A stretch of DNA of 64,000 nucleotides from Armatimonadota bacterium (lineage in GTDB: Bacteria; Armatimonadota; Fimbriimonadia; Fimbriimonadales; ATM1): positions 1 to 64,000 of the forward strand of contig JAJPJR010000047.1 of the NCBI GenBank assembly GCA_021324165.1, given 5' to 3'. Shown piece by piece: positions 15,014 through 23,768 of the stretch. Positions within the stretch are counted from its first letter, which is position 1. Each line of letters begins with the position of its first letter. The notes below the pieces were generated by a model that searched no databases, was not told where the DNA came from, and worked only from the letters and a program-made list of their open reading frames with translations. The position numbers and the translations under genes are program-made.

Positions 15014-16264
15014 ATGTGCGCCTTGAGCCTGTTTTACGCCGCGGCGGCGGCCCAGCAACAGTCGGTGGTTTCCAGCCCCCACGTTGCGGGGCTGACGTGC
15101 GATCCGGCTACCAAGCAGCATTCGGTTGTGGTTGGGTTTTCGGTGCAGCCTTCCATCCCCGGTTCCACCTACCTATGGACGTTCTCAGGCTGCGGCGCGA
15201 CGCCGTCATCCAGCACGCAGGAGAGGCCGCTCGTCACCTTCAGCACTCCGGGCGAGGCGACGGCAAACGTAACCGTAACGATCGGCAACGACGTGCATCA
15301 GTATTCGGGGAAGGTGTATCTGATCGGCGGACCTCTTTTGATAACGCAGTCCGGCAGAAGCCAAGATCGCGAAGGGCGGGTATATCCGAACAGCCTGAAT
15401 GAGTGGCAGCCGTTCATTCTCGACTACTTCAACTACAGTCTGCGCAATGGCCGACCCGAAGGAGCGCAGTTGGCGAACACGATCCATGCCGAAGAGATCT
15501 GGGCGCAGCCGGAGGGTACGACGTTTCAATGGATCAAGACGGGGCCGATAGATTTCATGGTAGATCCGAGTGAGTCTTCGACGTTCGTTGATCTGTGCGC
15601 GAACGGCCGGAGCGCGCGCGGCGGAGCGACGATCTCGTTGGTGTATTCGCTGACCAAAGACGGCCATACGGGAAGTGTGATTGATTCATCAGACGAATAT
15701 CGCGCCAAAACTTCGATCCCCGATCCTGGCTACCGGAAGATTACATGCCACAAGCCGGATCACGTGACGGATGTGGGTCAGGCAGTAGACGTGAACCAAC
15801 AGGGCTCGGCTCCGAATTGGCTTTGGTCGAATTCGGACAAGCACGTGATGGAGTTGTTCCGTCAACTCGATCCGTTCAAAGAGGTTGAAGTACAGGAGCG
15901 ATTCCCTCCAAGCGGATTTCCGCCGACGACGTTTGATGACGGGCAGCCTTTGTCCAATTTCCGTTGGAACGGCAACCCATCTTACGCGGGCTTCTGGACT
16001 TCTGGCAGCACAGAGTACAACCTGCCGCCGCCGAACGATCACCAGCCGGGATACAATTACCACGCGCGATTCACCGACTACATCGGCTTCAAGAACTGGC
16101 ACAGCACTATTGCCCGGCCTATCGGAGGAGGTATAGCTGTTCTGACATTCACGCACGAGTACTACGCTGCGACCGAAAGTGTGAGCCTATCCGCTTTTGG
16201 CATCTATGTAGGCCGCTACACGGCAAAGTGCTATACCGATGGCACGACACATACTGGAGACTAA
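15014..16264 (+). CDS. Secreted protein, unknown
   Basis: A 416-residue protein. From ATG 15014 the N-terminus is MCALSLFYAAAAAQQQ, a short export signal lacking a basic n-region. The frame is open upstream to 14927, encoding an Arg-rich stretch (RLRRISRLRVLE), which would complete a normal signal peptide but offers only non-ATG starts such as CTG 14981. An Ig/PKD-like N-terminal part (SVVVGFSVQPSIPGSTYLWT, LVTFSTPGEATANVTVTIG) is followed by a region I cannot assign. The next gene begins 2 bp after the stop, so the pair is an operon. Expression may depend on the repeat tract upstream. Confidence 0.75.
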   Translation: MCALSLFYAAAAAQQQSVVSSPHVAGLTCDPATKQHSVVVGFSVQPSIPGSTYLWTFSGCGATPSSSTQERPLVTFSTPGEATANVTVTIGNDVHQYSGKVYLIGGPLLITQSGRSQDREGRVYPNSLNEWQPFILDYFNYSLRNGRPEGAQLANTIHAEEIWAQPEGTTFQWIKTGPIDFMVDPSESSTFVDLCANGRSARGGATISLVYSLTKDGHTGSVIDSSDEYRAKTSIPDPGYRKITCHKPDHVTDVGQAVDVNQQGSAPNWLWSNSDKHVMELFRQLDPFKEVEVQERFPPSGFPPTTFDDGQPLSNFRWNGNPSYAGFWTSGSTEYNLPPPNDHQPGYNYHARFTDYIGFKNWHSTIARPIGGGIAVLTFTHEYYAATESVSLSAFGIYVGRYTAKCYTDGTTHTGD

Positions 16265-16266
16265 CT

Positions 16267-17400
16267 ATGAAAACCCTCGCGCACATCGCACTCATTCTCA
16301 CAGCGGCTATCGCAAAGGCACAGTACACCTACCGTCAGTTCGATGTGTCAGACCTCGTGTTAATCGGTACGGTTACTCACGTCGAGGAACTATCGCATGT
16401 CGGATGGATAGGTAGACGCGATGGATCGGAACACAACGAGCAAGCTCACTTCTTCCGTTTCACAATCCGGGTGTCCCGCATTCTCAAGGGAGCTTGTCCT
16501 TCGGAATTCGACTGTGTGTGCCCGTCTGGCTTGGCGTACATCAGTCAGAGAATTCCTGCGTCAACAATTCCAGTCGCTGAGGGAACGACCGCCGTGTGGT
16601 TTGTAATGACTTCCTCGGACGGGACCATTCCCTTAACGCTTCCCAGGCTGGACCTTGGGGAAAAGTATCGCGGTCAACAACAAGTCTTCCACGTCGAAGG
16701 GGCAGCTTACGGGCTCTCATACGTCTATGAACCAAGCCTCTGTGGTCATTCTCAAATCATTCTAAAGGACGATCAGATTCCGAACCGCGGGAACGTGTTT
16801 CTCGACATGGCAGAACTGTTCGTTCACAACGCGGCGATTGACCCGGACCATCGGTACTACTATTTCGAACAGTTCACCGATCTGTCTCCTGTCGGCTTCG
16901 GCAGAGAAGACCGCAGCAAGCAGGAACAGGACATGTTCAAGGCCTGGATGGACGCGCACCTGACCGAGGCGTTGAATCCGAAAAGCGACGCCGAAAAGAT
17001 GGACGAATATGCGCTGCGCATCCGCTTTGGTCAACTGGAATACTGCGATAGGTTCACCGACCTGTTCGTGAAACTGAAGGGCAAAGGGTTGACTGCGCCC
17101 TTCCCACTTTCACTTGGATCGAACGACAACGGGCTGAGAATCTATCGGATCTGCGACCCTCGGCTCGCGCGGGAATTGGCATTGGGATTCATGTACGCCA
17201 CCGATTCCGGCAGAAAACGCGAAGTGTGCAAGGCACTGATCACACGTTTCGGCGAAGACCACTTCCTGGACGTAGGCATATTGGAAGCGGTGACAAAACT
17301 GATGGATTGGCCGGATACTTCTCCTTATGACGAAACCATCCACGCTTATGCGGACTTAACTAAACAGATCGAAATCGCAAGGTTCCGACTTAACAACTAA
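16267..17400 (+). CDS. Secreted protein, unknown
   Basis: A 377-residue protein with a signal peptide (MKTLAHIALILTAAIAKAQ). The first domain, residues 20-140, contains VLIGTVTHVEELSHVGWIG, RFTIRVSRILKG and GTTAVWFVM, a pattern seen in small OB-like domains of exported proteins. The rest is helical with charged segments (DAEKMDEYALRIRFGQLEYC). I do not recognise the family. A Shine-Dalgarno-like GGAG lies 8-10 nt before the ATG, 2 bp after the stop of the preceding secreted protein. The 3' end overlaps the convergent GH109-like gene by 4 bp (CTAA). Confidence 0.75.
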   Translation: MKTLAHIALILTAAIAKAQYTYRQFDVSDLVLIGTVTHVEELSHVGWIGRRDGSEHNEQAHFFRFTIRVSRILKGACPSEFDCVCPSGLAYISQRIPASTIPVAEGTTAVWFVMTSSDGTIPLTLPRLDLGEKYRGQQQVFHVEGAAYGLSYVYEPSLCGHSQIILKDDQIPNRGNVFLDMAELFVHNAAIDPDHRYYYFEQFTDLSPVGFGREDRSKQEQDMFKAWMDAHLTEALNPKSDAEKMDEYALRIRFGQLEYCDRFTDLFVKLKGKGLTAPFPLSLGSNDNGLRIYRICDPRLARELALGFMYATDSGRKREVCKALITRFGEDHFLDVGILEAVTKLMDWPDTSPYDETIHAYADLTKQIEIARFRLNN

Positions 17401-18734
17401 GAGACGATTCCCAGCGGCTTTGTGGTCTGCCATTTTCCCCGCGTGAAATCGGGCACGTCGAGCGATCGGCCGCGATTCGCAACCGATTTTTCCGACAGAG
17501 GAGAGATCACCGACCACGACGCCGCATCGTAGACATCCTGATCGAGCGGCAGGCCGTTTCGCAAACAGTAAACGATGCGCCACAGCATCACAAAATCCAT
17601 GCCGCCGTGACCGCCTTGGTTTGCCGGATCGCTCGCAACTTTTTTCCAAAGCGGGTGATCGTAAGCGTCGTACCAAGTTTGCAAATCTCTTCCCTGCTGC
17701 CAGCCTTCGGTTGATGTTTTTCCTTCGACGACGATGCGGTCGGGGAACCCGCCCCACACGCCTTTCGTGCCTTGAATCAGGTTGAGTCGCGAATAAGGCC
17801 TGGGAAGCTGTTCATCCCATTGGATCATGATCGTGCGTCCCATGACCGTTCGCACGATGGTGGTGTTGATGTCGCCGCAGATGAACTTGGCTTTGCGCCA
17901 TTGATGATCTTCGGGAAAATGCTCTTTGGCGTAAATCTCGCGCACGCGTGAATTGGACGATACGCTGCTTAGAAAATCCATTCGATCGCCGCGGTTGATT
18001 CCCATATATTGACAGATCGGCCCCAAACCGTGTGTAGGGTATAGATTTCCATTGCGTTTGATGTAATGCCATGTGCGCCAACTTCCTGTGCCGCGTGGAA
18101 GGTCGTGCATCTGTCCGCGCAGATCGTGAATGTATGCGGCTTCGCCGTGCAAAAGTTCGCCAAAAACCCCCTGCCGACACATGTTCAGCACCATCAACTC
18201 TTCGCGTCCATAACACACGTTTTCGAGCATCATGCAGTGCTTTTGAGTTTTCTCGCAGGTTTCGACGAGATGCCAGCATTGGTCAACGGTGATGGCTGCG
18301 GGAACTTCGGTGAAAGCGTGTTTGCCGTTGTTCATGGCATCAACCGCCATGCGCGTGTGCTCTTCCCACGGCGTGGCGATGATCACAATGTCGAGATCAT
18401 CGCGCTGAAGCATTTTTTTGTATTCGTCTTTTCCGTTGACATAGGTTGCTGGCCGTTTGCGTCCTTTCTGCTCGCAGGCGTTTGCGCTGCGGTCGGCGAG
18501 GTCTTGATACAGATCGCAGATCGCATTGACTTCCACTCCGTCGAGCAGAAGCATCTGTTCCACGTGGCCGCTTCCGCGCGCTCCGACCCCGATGAATCCG
18601 ACGCGCACCTTGTCGAGTTTGGGGGCAGCCAGTCCAACGGCTGATTTTTGCCGTTCGCCGGCACTTAGAACTTCAGGCATTCCGGCTGCCAAAGCCGCGG
18701 CGCCGGCGGATTTTAGAAACTCTCTCCGATTCAT
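17397..18734 (-). CDS. Tat-exported Gfo/Idh/MocA protein, GH109-like
   Basis: A 445-residue protein. It starts MNRREFLKSAGAAALAAGM, a twin-arginine signal. An NAD-binding Rossmann domain (RVGFIGVGARGSGHVEQMLL) and the oxidoreductase motif (HAFTEVPAAITVDQCW) follow. The C-terminal features GGHGGMDFVMLWRIVYCLRN and LPLDQDVYDAASWS resemble family 109 glycosidases, which use NAD to cleave N-acetylgalactosamine and related glycosides through a 3-keto intermediate. The start is placed at 18734 by TAAACT ending 7 nt upstream, the leaderless pattern. Exact substrate unknown. Confidence 0.87.
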   Translation of the reverse strand: MNRREFLKSAGAAALAAGMPEVLSAGERQKSAVGLAAPKLDKVRVGFIGVGARGSGHVEQMLLLDGVEVNAICDLYQDLADRSANACEQKGRKRPATYVNGKDEYKKMLQRDDLDIVIIATPWEEHTRMAVDAMNNGKHAFTEVPAAITVDQCWHLVETCEKTQKHCMMLENVCYGREELMVLNMCRQGVFGELLHGEAAYIHDLRGQMHDLPRGTGSWRTWHYIKRNGNLYPTHGLGPICQYMGINRGDRMDFLSSVSSNSRVREIYAKEHFPEDHQWRKAKFICGDINTTIVRTVMGRTIMIQWDEQLPRPYSRLNLIQGTKGVWGGFPDRIVVEGKTSTEGWQQGRDLQTWYDAYDHPLWKKVASDPANQGGHGGMDFVMLWRIVYCLRNGLPLDQDVYDAASWSVISPLSEKSVANRGRSLDVPDFTRGKWQTTKPLGIVS

Positions 18735-18787
18735 GGTGAGTAGTTTAGCGCAAGGCGTTTTGACGACCGAAGGCCGCCGCTGCCACA

Positions 18788-18820
18788 CTTCTTCCCCTTT
18801 TCAAAAAAAAGGGGAAGAAG
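18788..18820. repeat. Long perfect hairpin, 14-bp arms
   Basis: CTTCTTCCCCTTTT (18788-18801) and AAAAGGGGAAGAAG (18807-18820) flank a 5-nt loop. It overlaps the 3' end of the DUF559 remnant, whose last codons read through one arm. It may terminate transcription towards the GH109-like gene's promoter region; on the minus strand a T-run lies inside the stem rather than after it. Confidence 0.65.
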
Positions 18821-19115
18821 GTTCGGCGTGCGCTCTTGCCATGCACTCGTTAAATATCGCTTCCAGAATCCCAAACAGATTGGTTCTGATTTCGTATGTT
18901 GAAATCCGCATGGTATGGATGCCTTTTGCCTTCAGCCGAGCATCCCCTTCGGCGCGATCGCCGTCAACTTCCACACAAACTTTTGCAACTGGGCAGTAAA
19001 AGTCCAGAACGTACCTACCAACCCGGTGCCGGCGCCGAAACTTGAAGCCCAGCGACTTTCGCCGCAGTTCTGACCACAGAACCAACTCAGGGTCGGAAAG
19101 GTGCTTTCTAAGAAA
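18801..19115 (-). pseudogene. DUF559 endonuclease-like fragment
   Basis: The frame reads FLRKHLSDPELVLWSELRRK, then GFKFRRRHRVGRYVLDFYCP, VEVDGD and a shortened C-terminus. This is the DUF559/VSR-like endonuclease pattern. No ATG or GTG start exists for the full domain: the first possible start (TTG 19085) begins inside the first helix. The usual segment between VDG and the last helix is shortened. It is therefore most likely a decayed gene, or one that uses a rare start. Confidence 0.5.
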
Positions 19116-19169
19116 CCACTCCGCACCGGAAGTTCACACGAGGAACTTATAAGGTAATATACGGAAGCT

Positions 19170-20225
19170 GTGGACAGTAACGGAAATCGCAGAGAACCTA
19201 CCAAATCTTCACAGATACGAGACTTATACCGCCGGGGAGTTTCGGTGGCCGACATCGCCCGCCAGCTGAACATACGGTATCAGCATGCCTACAACGTCCT
19301 CTCGCAAAGCGGCCTGCTGTCGCCGAAAGAGTCGGCTGAGACGGCTCAAACCGGCACGTGGCGGCTGAAGGTCGGCCTGGCAGAAATGCTGAAAGGCGGC
19401 GTGATCATGGACGTGGTCACCCCCGAGCACGCAAAGATTGCCGAAAAAGCCGGCGCGGTGGCAGTGATGGCGTTGGAGCGCGTTCCTGCCGACATCCGGC
19501 GGCACGGCGGCGTGGCGCGAATGAGCGACCCGGAAATGATTTTGGGAATCAAAGATACGGTGACGATTCCCGTGATGGCCAAATGCCGCATCGGACATTT
19601 TGTCGAAGCCGAAGTTTTGCAGGCGCTCGAAGTGGATTACATTGACGAAAGCGAAGTGCTGACGCCTGCCGACACGGAGCATCACGTTTGGAAGCACGAT
19701 TTCACCGTTCCTTTCGTTTGCGGCGCGCGAAATTTGGGCGAGGCGCTTCGAAGATGCGGTGAAGGCGCCGCGATGATCCGCACAAAAGGCGAAGCAGGAA
19801 CGGGCGATGTTGTGGAAGCCGTGCGACATATGCGAACGATCATTTCAGAAATCAAACGCGTTGCGTCATCGCGCGAAGACGAACTGATGGCGCTTTCCAA
19901 AGAACTCAACGCGCCGTTTGAACTCGTTCAGGAAGTGCACAAAACTGGAAGGCTGCCGGTTCCAAACTTTTCGGCAGGCGGAATCGCTACACCCGCCGAC
20001 GCCGCATTGATGATGAAACTCGGCGCCGAAGCGGTGTTCGTTGGATCGGGCATTTTCAAAAGCGGCGATCCTCAAAAGCGCGCCGAAGCGATTGTGGAAG
20101 CTACTGCACATTACAACGACGCGGCGCTTATCGCGCGGGTTTCCAAAAACCTGGGTGAGCCGATGGTTGGAATCAATGTGTCTTCATTGGGTGAAGGCGA
20201 ACAGCTCGCGGTTCGTGGCTGGTAA
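19170..20225 (+). CDS. pdxS: PdxS (pyridoxal 5'-phosphate synthase) with N-terminal HTH
   Basis: A 351-residue protein. From about residue 64 it is a complete Pdx[77 protein letters not shown] and [14 protein letters not shown]. PdxS makes PLP from ribose 5-phosphate, glyceraldehyde 3-phosphate and ammonia supplied by PdxT, which is not in the window. Residues 1-63 are an extra helix-turn-helix ([20 protein letters not shown], then YQHAYNVL) in the same open frame without stops. A GTG start at 19170 is preceded by TTCACA, 16 bp, TAATAT, then 9 nt. The extension is not part of ordinary PdxS. Confidence 0.92.
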   Translation: MDSNGNRREPTKSSQIRDLYRRGVSVADIARQLNIRYQHAYNVLSQSGLLSPKESAETAQTGTWRLKVGLAEMLKGGVIMDVVTPEHAKIAEKAGAVAVMALERVPADIRRHGGVARMSDPEMILGIKDTVTIPVMAKCRIGHFVEAEVLQALEVDYIDESEVLTPADTEHHVWKHDFTVPFVCGARNLGEALRRCGEGAAMIRTKGEAGTGDVVEAVRHMRTIISEIKRVASSREDELMALSKELNAPFELVQEVHKTGRLPVPNFSAGGIATPADAALMMKLGAEAVFVGSGIFKSGDPQKRAEAIVEATAHYNDAALIARVSKNLGEPMVGINVSSLGEGEQLAVRGW

Positions 20226-20342
20226 TTCTTATCATAACCGGCGGGTTTTGAAACATCTTCCACGCCTAAGGCGTTGCACCTTTTGCGGTCTTGCATTTTC
20301 ACGTCTGCGGGCCGCGAGCGAAAATGGAGGTGAAAACCAGCC

Positions 20343-20798
20343 ATGAAAGCGTTGAAGAATTTCCGACTGATCGTATTTGCGATCACCCTGATCGCCACGT
20401 CGGCGTTTGCGGCGCAGCGGTCCGAAATCGAGGCCACGTATGCAAAATGGTCGCGCCTGATGATGGCGCAGGACTGGCGCGGAGCGCGCTCGATGATGGC
20501 TCCGATCTATTACCTGGTTGATCTAAACGGCCGCCAGGTTCCCCTCGGCGAAGTGGACGCCTCGGTGCGGACATTCCTGACATCTTCGCGCGATCTGAAC
20601 GTTCGCGTGGCCGTGCGTGAACTGCACCCAAGCGATGTGGATGAATGCGTTGCGTGGGTTACCATCACAATGACGTATCAATCACGGCACAACGGAACGT
20701 GGGTGCCGATGCGGCAGACCATCAACCGCGTTGACACGCTGAGAAAAACCGCGGCGGGCTGGGAGTTTACTTATTCTCAAACCGTCCGCCAGTTCTAA
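20343..20798 (+). CDS. Secreted NTF2/SnoaL-like protein
   Basis: A 151-residue protein with a signal peptide (MKALKNFRLIVFAITLIATS, cut near FAAQ). The rest looks like a single NTF2-like domain: an N-terminal helix SEIEATYAKWSRLMMAQDW and a C-terminal strand pair TLRKTAAGWEFTYSQTVRQF. It is clearly related to the protein at 21907-22350, which shares IEAVYAKF, LRKTAEGW and the ending. The Shine-Dalgarno is GGAGGTG about 12 nt before the ATG. The ligand is unknown. Confidence 0.8.
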   Translation: MKALKNFRLIVFAITLIATSAFAAQRSEIEATYAKWSRLMMAQDWRGARSMMAPIYYLVDLNGRQVPLGEVDASVRTFLTSSRDLNVRVAVRELHPSDVDECVAWVTITMTYQSRHNGTWVPMRQTINRVDTLRKTAAGWEFTYSQTVRQF

Positions 20799-20833
20799 AA
20801 GAAACGCATCGCGGATCGGGTAGTTTTCTGCGC

Positions 20834-21298
20834 GTGAAAGACTCCACGTTTCGCGATGCGTTCAATGTTTTGTTCACCGAGGCTTTCGAAGGGATTCGTC
20901 CGGGAGCGTCGGGCACATGGTTCGTCGAAAAACAGGAGTGTTTGCTGCTGACCGCTGCATCTTTGTCGGCGGAGCAGGCGTCGCACCGGCCGAATTCCAA
21001 AACGAGCAGCATCGCCGCGCACTTGGATCACACGCGGTACTACATGAGTTTGGCAAACGCGTATGCGCGAAAGGAGTCGCCGCAAGCCGATTGGGAAGGA
21101 TCGTGGCGCAGACAGAAAGTCAGCGATGCGGAATGGAAACAGATCTGCGAAGATTTGAAAAACGAGTATGAACAGTTGAAGCGCCATGCCGCCGAAGCCG
21201 ACCTTGAAAATGAAGAGGTCGTTACGGCGGTCATGGCCAATCTTGCCCACGCCGCATATCATTTGGGGGCCGTGCAGCAGTTGGTGCGGCTTATTTGA
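20834..21298 (+). CDS. DinB-family protein
   Basis: A 154-residue four-helix protein of the DinB/YfiT type. Metal-binding positions fit HLDHTRYYMSLANAY near the middle and NLAHAAYHLGAVQQL at the end. DinB-like proteins include thiol-dependent transferases and stress proteins; the substrate here is unknown. The GTG start at 20834 lies 7 nt after TAGTTT, the leaderless pattern. The last 8 bp overlap the convergent thioredoxin gene. Confidence 0.85.
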   Translation: MKDSTFRDAFNVLFTEAFEGIRPGASGTWFVEKQECLLLTAASLSAEQASHRPNSKTSSIAAHLDHTRYYMSLANAYARKESPQADWEGSWRRQKVSDAEWKQICEDLKNEYEQLKRHAAEADLENEEVVTAVMANLAHAAYHLGAVQQLVRLI

Positions 21299-21824
21299 GT
21301 GCGTTGTTCGCGGCGATCATCTGCGCCAGTTTTTCGGTGGTCAACCGATCTTTTTCATCTTGCGGCCAACCTTGATACCGCACGATTCCATCTTTTGAAA
21401 TCACGATGACGTGCGGAATGCCTTGAACTCCAAGAGCGTTCATCACCCGTTTTTTGGTGTCAATGGCCACGTTATAGCGCATCGGTGTGCTGGTCATAAA
21501 TTCCGCCACCGTTTGCTCCGATTCGTCGGAAATTCCGATGACCACCAGGTCCTTCTTGAACTTCTCCTTCCATTCGTTGAGTTCGGGAATCAGTTCGCGG
21601 CACGGGCCGCACCACGTGGCCCAAATGTCAACAAGAACGAGTTTGTTTTTGATGTCGGGCGGATTGCCGGTAAGCCATTTTTCAACGGCGAGCTCCGGCG
21701 CCTTCTTGCCCCGGTAGTCGTTCTTGGCATACAGGTTTTTGTTCGTGATATAGGGCGGCCAGTCGGTCAGCACTGCCGGCTGCGCGCCGAAAACCGAGAG
21801 GGTGAGTGTGAGCGTCGTGATCAT
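21291..21824 (-). CDS. TlpA-like thioredoxin
   Basis: A 177-residue protein with a hydrophobic N-terminus (MITTLTLTLSVFGAQPA) that is probably a signal peptide or anchor. The thioredoxin fold is clear: LVLVDIWATWCGPCRELIPE with the WCGPC active site and GIPHVIVI with the cis-proline. It would reduce periplasmic disulfides and may act with the DsbD encoded at the right end. The start at 21824 lies 6 nt after TATGAT, and those 6 nt (GGAGGA) also resemble a Shine-Dalgarno, so the start is supported either way. An upstream ATG in the same frame is possible. Confidence 0.88.
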   Translation of the reverse strand: MITTLTLTLSVFGAQPAVLTDWPPYITNKNLYAKNDYRGKKAPELAVEKWLTGNPPDIKNKLVLVDIWATWCGPCRELIPELNEWKEKFKKDLVVIGISDESEQTVAEFMTSTPMRYNVAIDTKKRVMNALGVQGIPHVIVISKDGIVRYQGWPQDEKDRLTTEKLAQMIAANNALK

Positions 21825-21906
21825 TCCTCCATCATACTCCACCATCGAGGGTATCTTTGCCGAAGGCCTTGAAATACCCCAAACTTTGGGAAGGGAGAAG
21901 ACAGCA

Positions 21907-22350
21907 ATGCGAAAGTTCATGTTAACGGTTTTGGCCGTTTGTTTGGCCGCGTGTGCATCGGCATCTACGCTAAGGCAGCAGATCGAAGCGGTGTATGCCA
22001 AGTTCTGCAAATATGCAGTGAGCGGAAACGTTGACGGCGTGATGTCGCTGATGGACCCATCGTTTCATCAGGTGGGCATGAATGGCGACGTGATGAATTG
22101 CGATCAGATGCGCAAAACGTGGGAAACCATGAAAGCCACCGTGAAAGATGCCAAAGCGCGGGTGGTTGTGAACGAACTGCACGCCTATGGCGATGAAGTT
22201 TCGGCGTGGGTAACCGTGTTCGTTGATTTCAAAATGAAACAAGGAACCAAATGGGTGCAGACTTCCTATAAGGGCAAGTATGTGGAATGTCTGCGAAAAA
22301 CCGCCGAGGGCTGGAAGTTTATTCACAGCAACGAAGTGCGGGAATTCTGA
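21907..22350 (+). CDS. NTF2/SnoaL-like protein, lipoprotein candidate
   Basis: A 147-residue protein beginning MRKFMLTVLAVCLAACASAS, where LAAC is a plausible lipobox. The body resembles the NTF2-like protein at 20343-20798 (IEAVYAKFCKYAVSGNVDGV, ending CLRKTAEGWKFIHSNEVREF), so the two are paralogues separated by a DinB gene and a thioredoxin gene. The start has GGGAAGGGAG 8 nt upstream; an alternative upstream start would add 35 unlikely residues. The ligand is unknown. Confidence 0.8.
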   Translation: MRKFMLTVLAVCLAACASASTLRQQIEAVYAKFCKYAVSGNVDGVMSLMDPSFHQVGMNGDVMNCDQMRKTWETMKATVKDAKARVVVNELHAYGDEVSAWVTVFVDFKMKQGTKWVQTSYKGKYVECLRKTAEGWKFIHSNEVREF

Positions 22351-22352
22351 GA

Positions 22353-22979
22353 TCAGCGGTCTTTTGGAACGATCCAGATGTTTCTGAATCGCACGGCGCA
22401 GCCGTGATTCTGAAGCAGGATCGGCCCGCGGGCAACCGGTTTTTCCTGAAGGCCGGCGGCCGTCGGGCAGTGTTGAATCTCATAATTGTTGTGAATGCGG
22501 ATACCGTTCTGCCAAACGGTGATTCGCGCTTTTGCGATCACATTGCCGGCGGAATCGAATTTCGGCGCGGTGAAATCAATGTCATACCGGTTCCAGGTTT
22601 CCGGAGGCTGAAGCGCGAACGCGTCCGGATCCTTTTCGCCATAAACCGCCCCGCAGCCGCCGTATTGGTACGTGGGGTTTTTCCAACTGTCCAGAATTTG
22701 AATTTCGTATTGGCCCTGATTATAAACCCCGCTGTTTGCGCGGCCTTGGCTCGACTGGTTCGGCATGTATGGCAGCCAGAACTCAAGATGCAGATGATAA
22801 TCGCCAAACTTCTGTTTGGTAACGATGTCGGGCGCGCCGGGTGTTACTTCGAGAGCACCGTCCACAATTTTCCATCGGCAAGGTTCGCCCGTGCCTCGGT
22901 GCACCCATGCGCTTGTGTCCTTTCCGTTGAACAGCACGATGGGATGAGCGACGACTAAGGCAGAAATCGCGGCGAGCAT
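22353..22979 (-). CDS. DUF1080 protein (3-keto-disaccharide hydrolase family)
   Basis: A 208-residue protein with a hydrophobic N-terminus (MLAAISALVVAHP). It carries the DUF1080 pattern: LFNGKDTSAWVHR, WKIVDGALEVTPG, GDYHLHLEFWLPY, NSGVYNQGQYEIQILDS, and PVARGPILLQNHG with FRNIWI at the end. These concanavalin-like domains hydrolyse 3-keto-glycosides, consistent with the GH109-like and Gfo/Idh enzymes in this window. The start lies 6 nt after TAAAAT, the leaderless pattern, and 47 bp separate it from the divergent methyltransferase. Confidence 0.88.
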   Translation of the reverse strand: MLAAISALVVAHPIVLFNGKDTSAWVHRGTGEPCRWKIVDGALEVTPGAPDIVTKQKFGDYHLHLEFWLPYMPNQSSQGRANSGVYNQGQYEIQILDSWKNPTYQYGGCGAVYGEKDPDAFALQPPETWNRYDIDFTAPKFDSAGNVIAKARITVWQNGIRIHNNYEIQHCPTAAGLQEKPVARGPILLQNHGCAVRFRNIWIVPKDR

Positions 22980-23026
22980 TCTGTCATTTTACTCCGCATC
23001 GTCCGCGAAGTTGTAAACTTCTGCTT

Positions 23027-23758
23027 GTGAGCAGTTTCCGCCGCGTCGCCCCGCATTATGAAACCTTGATGGCCGAAGTTCCCTACGCCATGTGGGTTGA
23101 ATATCTGAAAATGTTGTGGGCGAAAGTCGGAATTCAGCCGCGGAGCGTGCTGGAGGTCTGCTGTGGAACGGGGAGAATCTGCCGCATGCTTGCCGCCGAA
23201 GGATACGAAGTCGCGGGAGTTGACTTGAGCCCCGAAATGATCGCCGAAGCTAAGCACATCGCTTCGGAATCGCATCTGCCAATAGAATTTTCCGTTCAGG
23301 ATGCGAGCGAAATGAGGCTGAACCGCCGATTCGACGCGGCGCTGAGTTTTTTCGACAGTTTGAACAACATTATTGATTATGATCGCTTCGCGGCAGCAAT
23401 ACAAAGGACGTATGAGCATTTGAAGCCCGGGGGCGCGTTCATTTTCGATTTGAACACTGCCTACGCCTTCGAACACAATATGTTCGATCTGTTTTGCAAA
23501 GACAAGCGGGCAAAAGTAAGATATGAATGGAAAGGCGAATGGGACGCCGCGCGAAGTTTGTGCACAATCAAAATGGAGTTCGCGACCGACCGAGAAAGAT
23601 TCTCCGAACTGCACGTCCAACGCGCGTACTCTTTGGCCGAAGTCAAACAGGCGATGGCTTCGGCGGGGTTTGAAAACGTGGAGATTTTTCACGCTTACAC
23701 GATGAATCCTCCGCGGGCGAGCAGCGATCGGATTCACGTTTTGGGTTTGCGCGGGTAA
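23027..23758 (+). CDS. Class I SAM-dependent methyltransferase
   Basis: A 243-residue protein. Motif I (SVLEVCCGTGRICRMLAAEG), motif II (VAGVDLSPEMI), an acidic motif (FSVQDASEMRL) and motif III (YEHLKPGGAFIFDLN) are all present. The substrate is unknown. The GTG start at 23027 lies 7 nt after TAAACT. Divergent from the DUF1080 gene with a 47-bp gap in which both starts look leaderless. The rmuC gene begins 10 bp after its stop. Confidence 0.9.
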   Translation: MSSFRRVAPHYETLMAEVPYAMWVEYLKMLWAKVGIQPRSVLEVCCGTGRICRMLAAEGYEVAGVDLSPEMIAEAKHIASESHLPIEFSVQDASEMRLNRRFDAALSFFDSLNNIIDYDRFAAAIQRTYEHLKPGGAFIFDLNTAYAFEHNMFDLFCKDKRAKVRYEWKGEWDAARSLCTIKMEFATDRERFSELHVQRAYSLAEVKQAMASAGFENVEIFHAYTMNPPRASSDRIHVLGLRG

Positions 23759-23768
23759 GGTACTGGTC

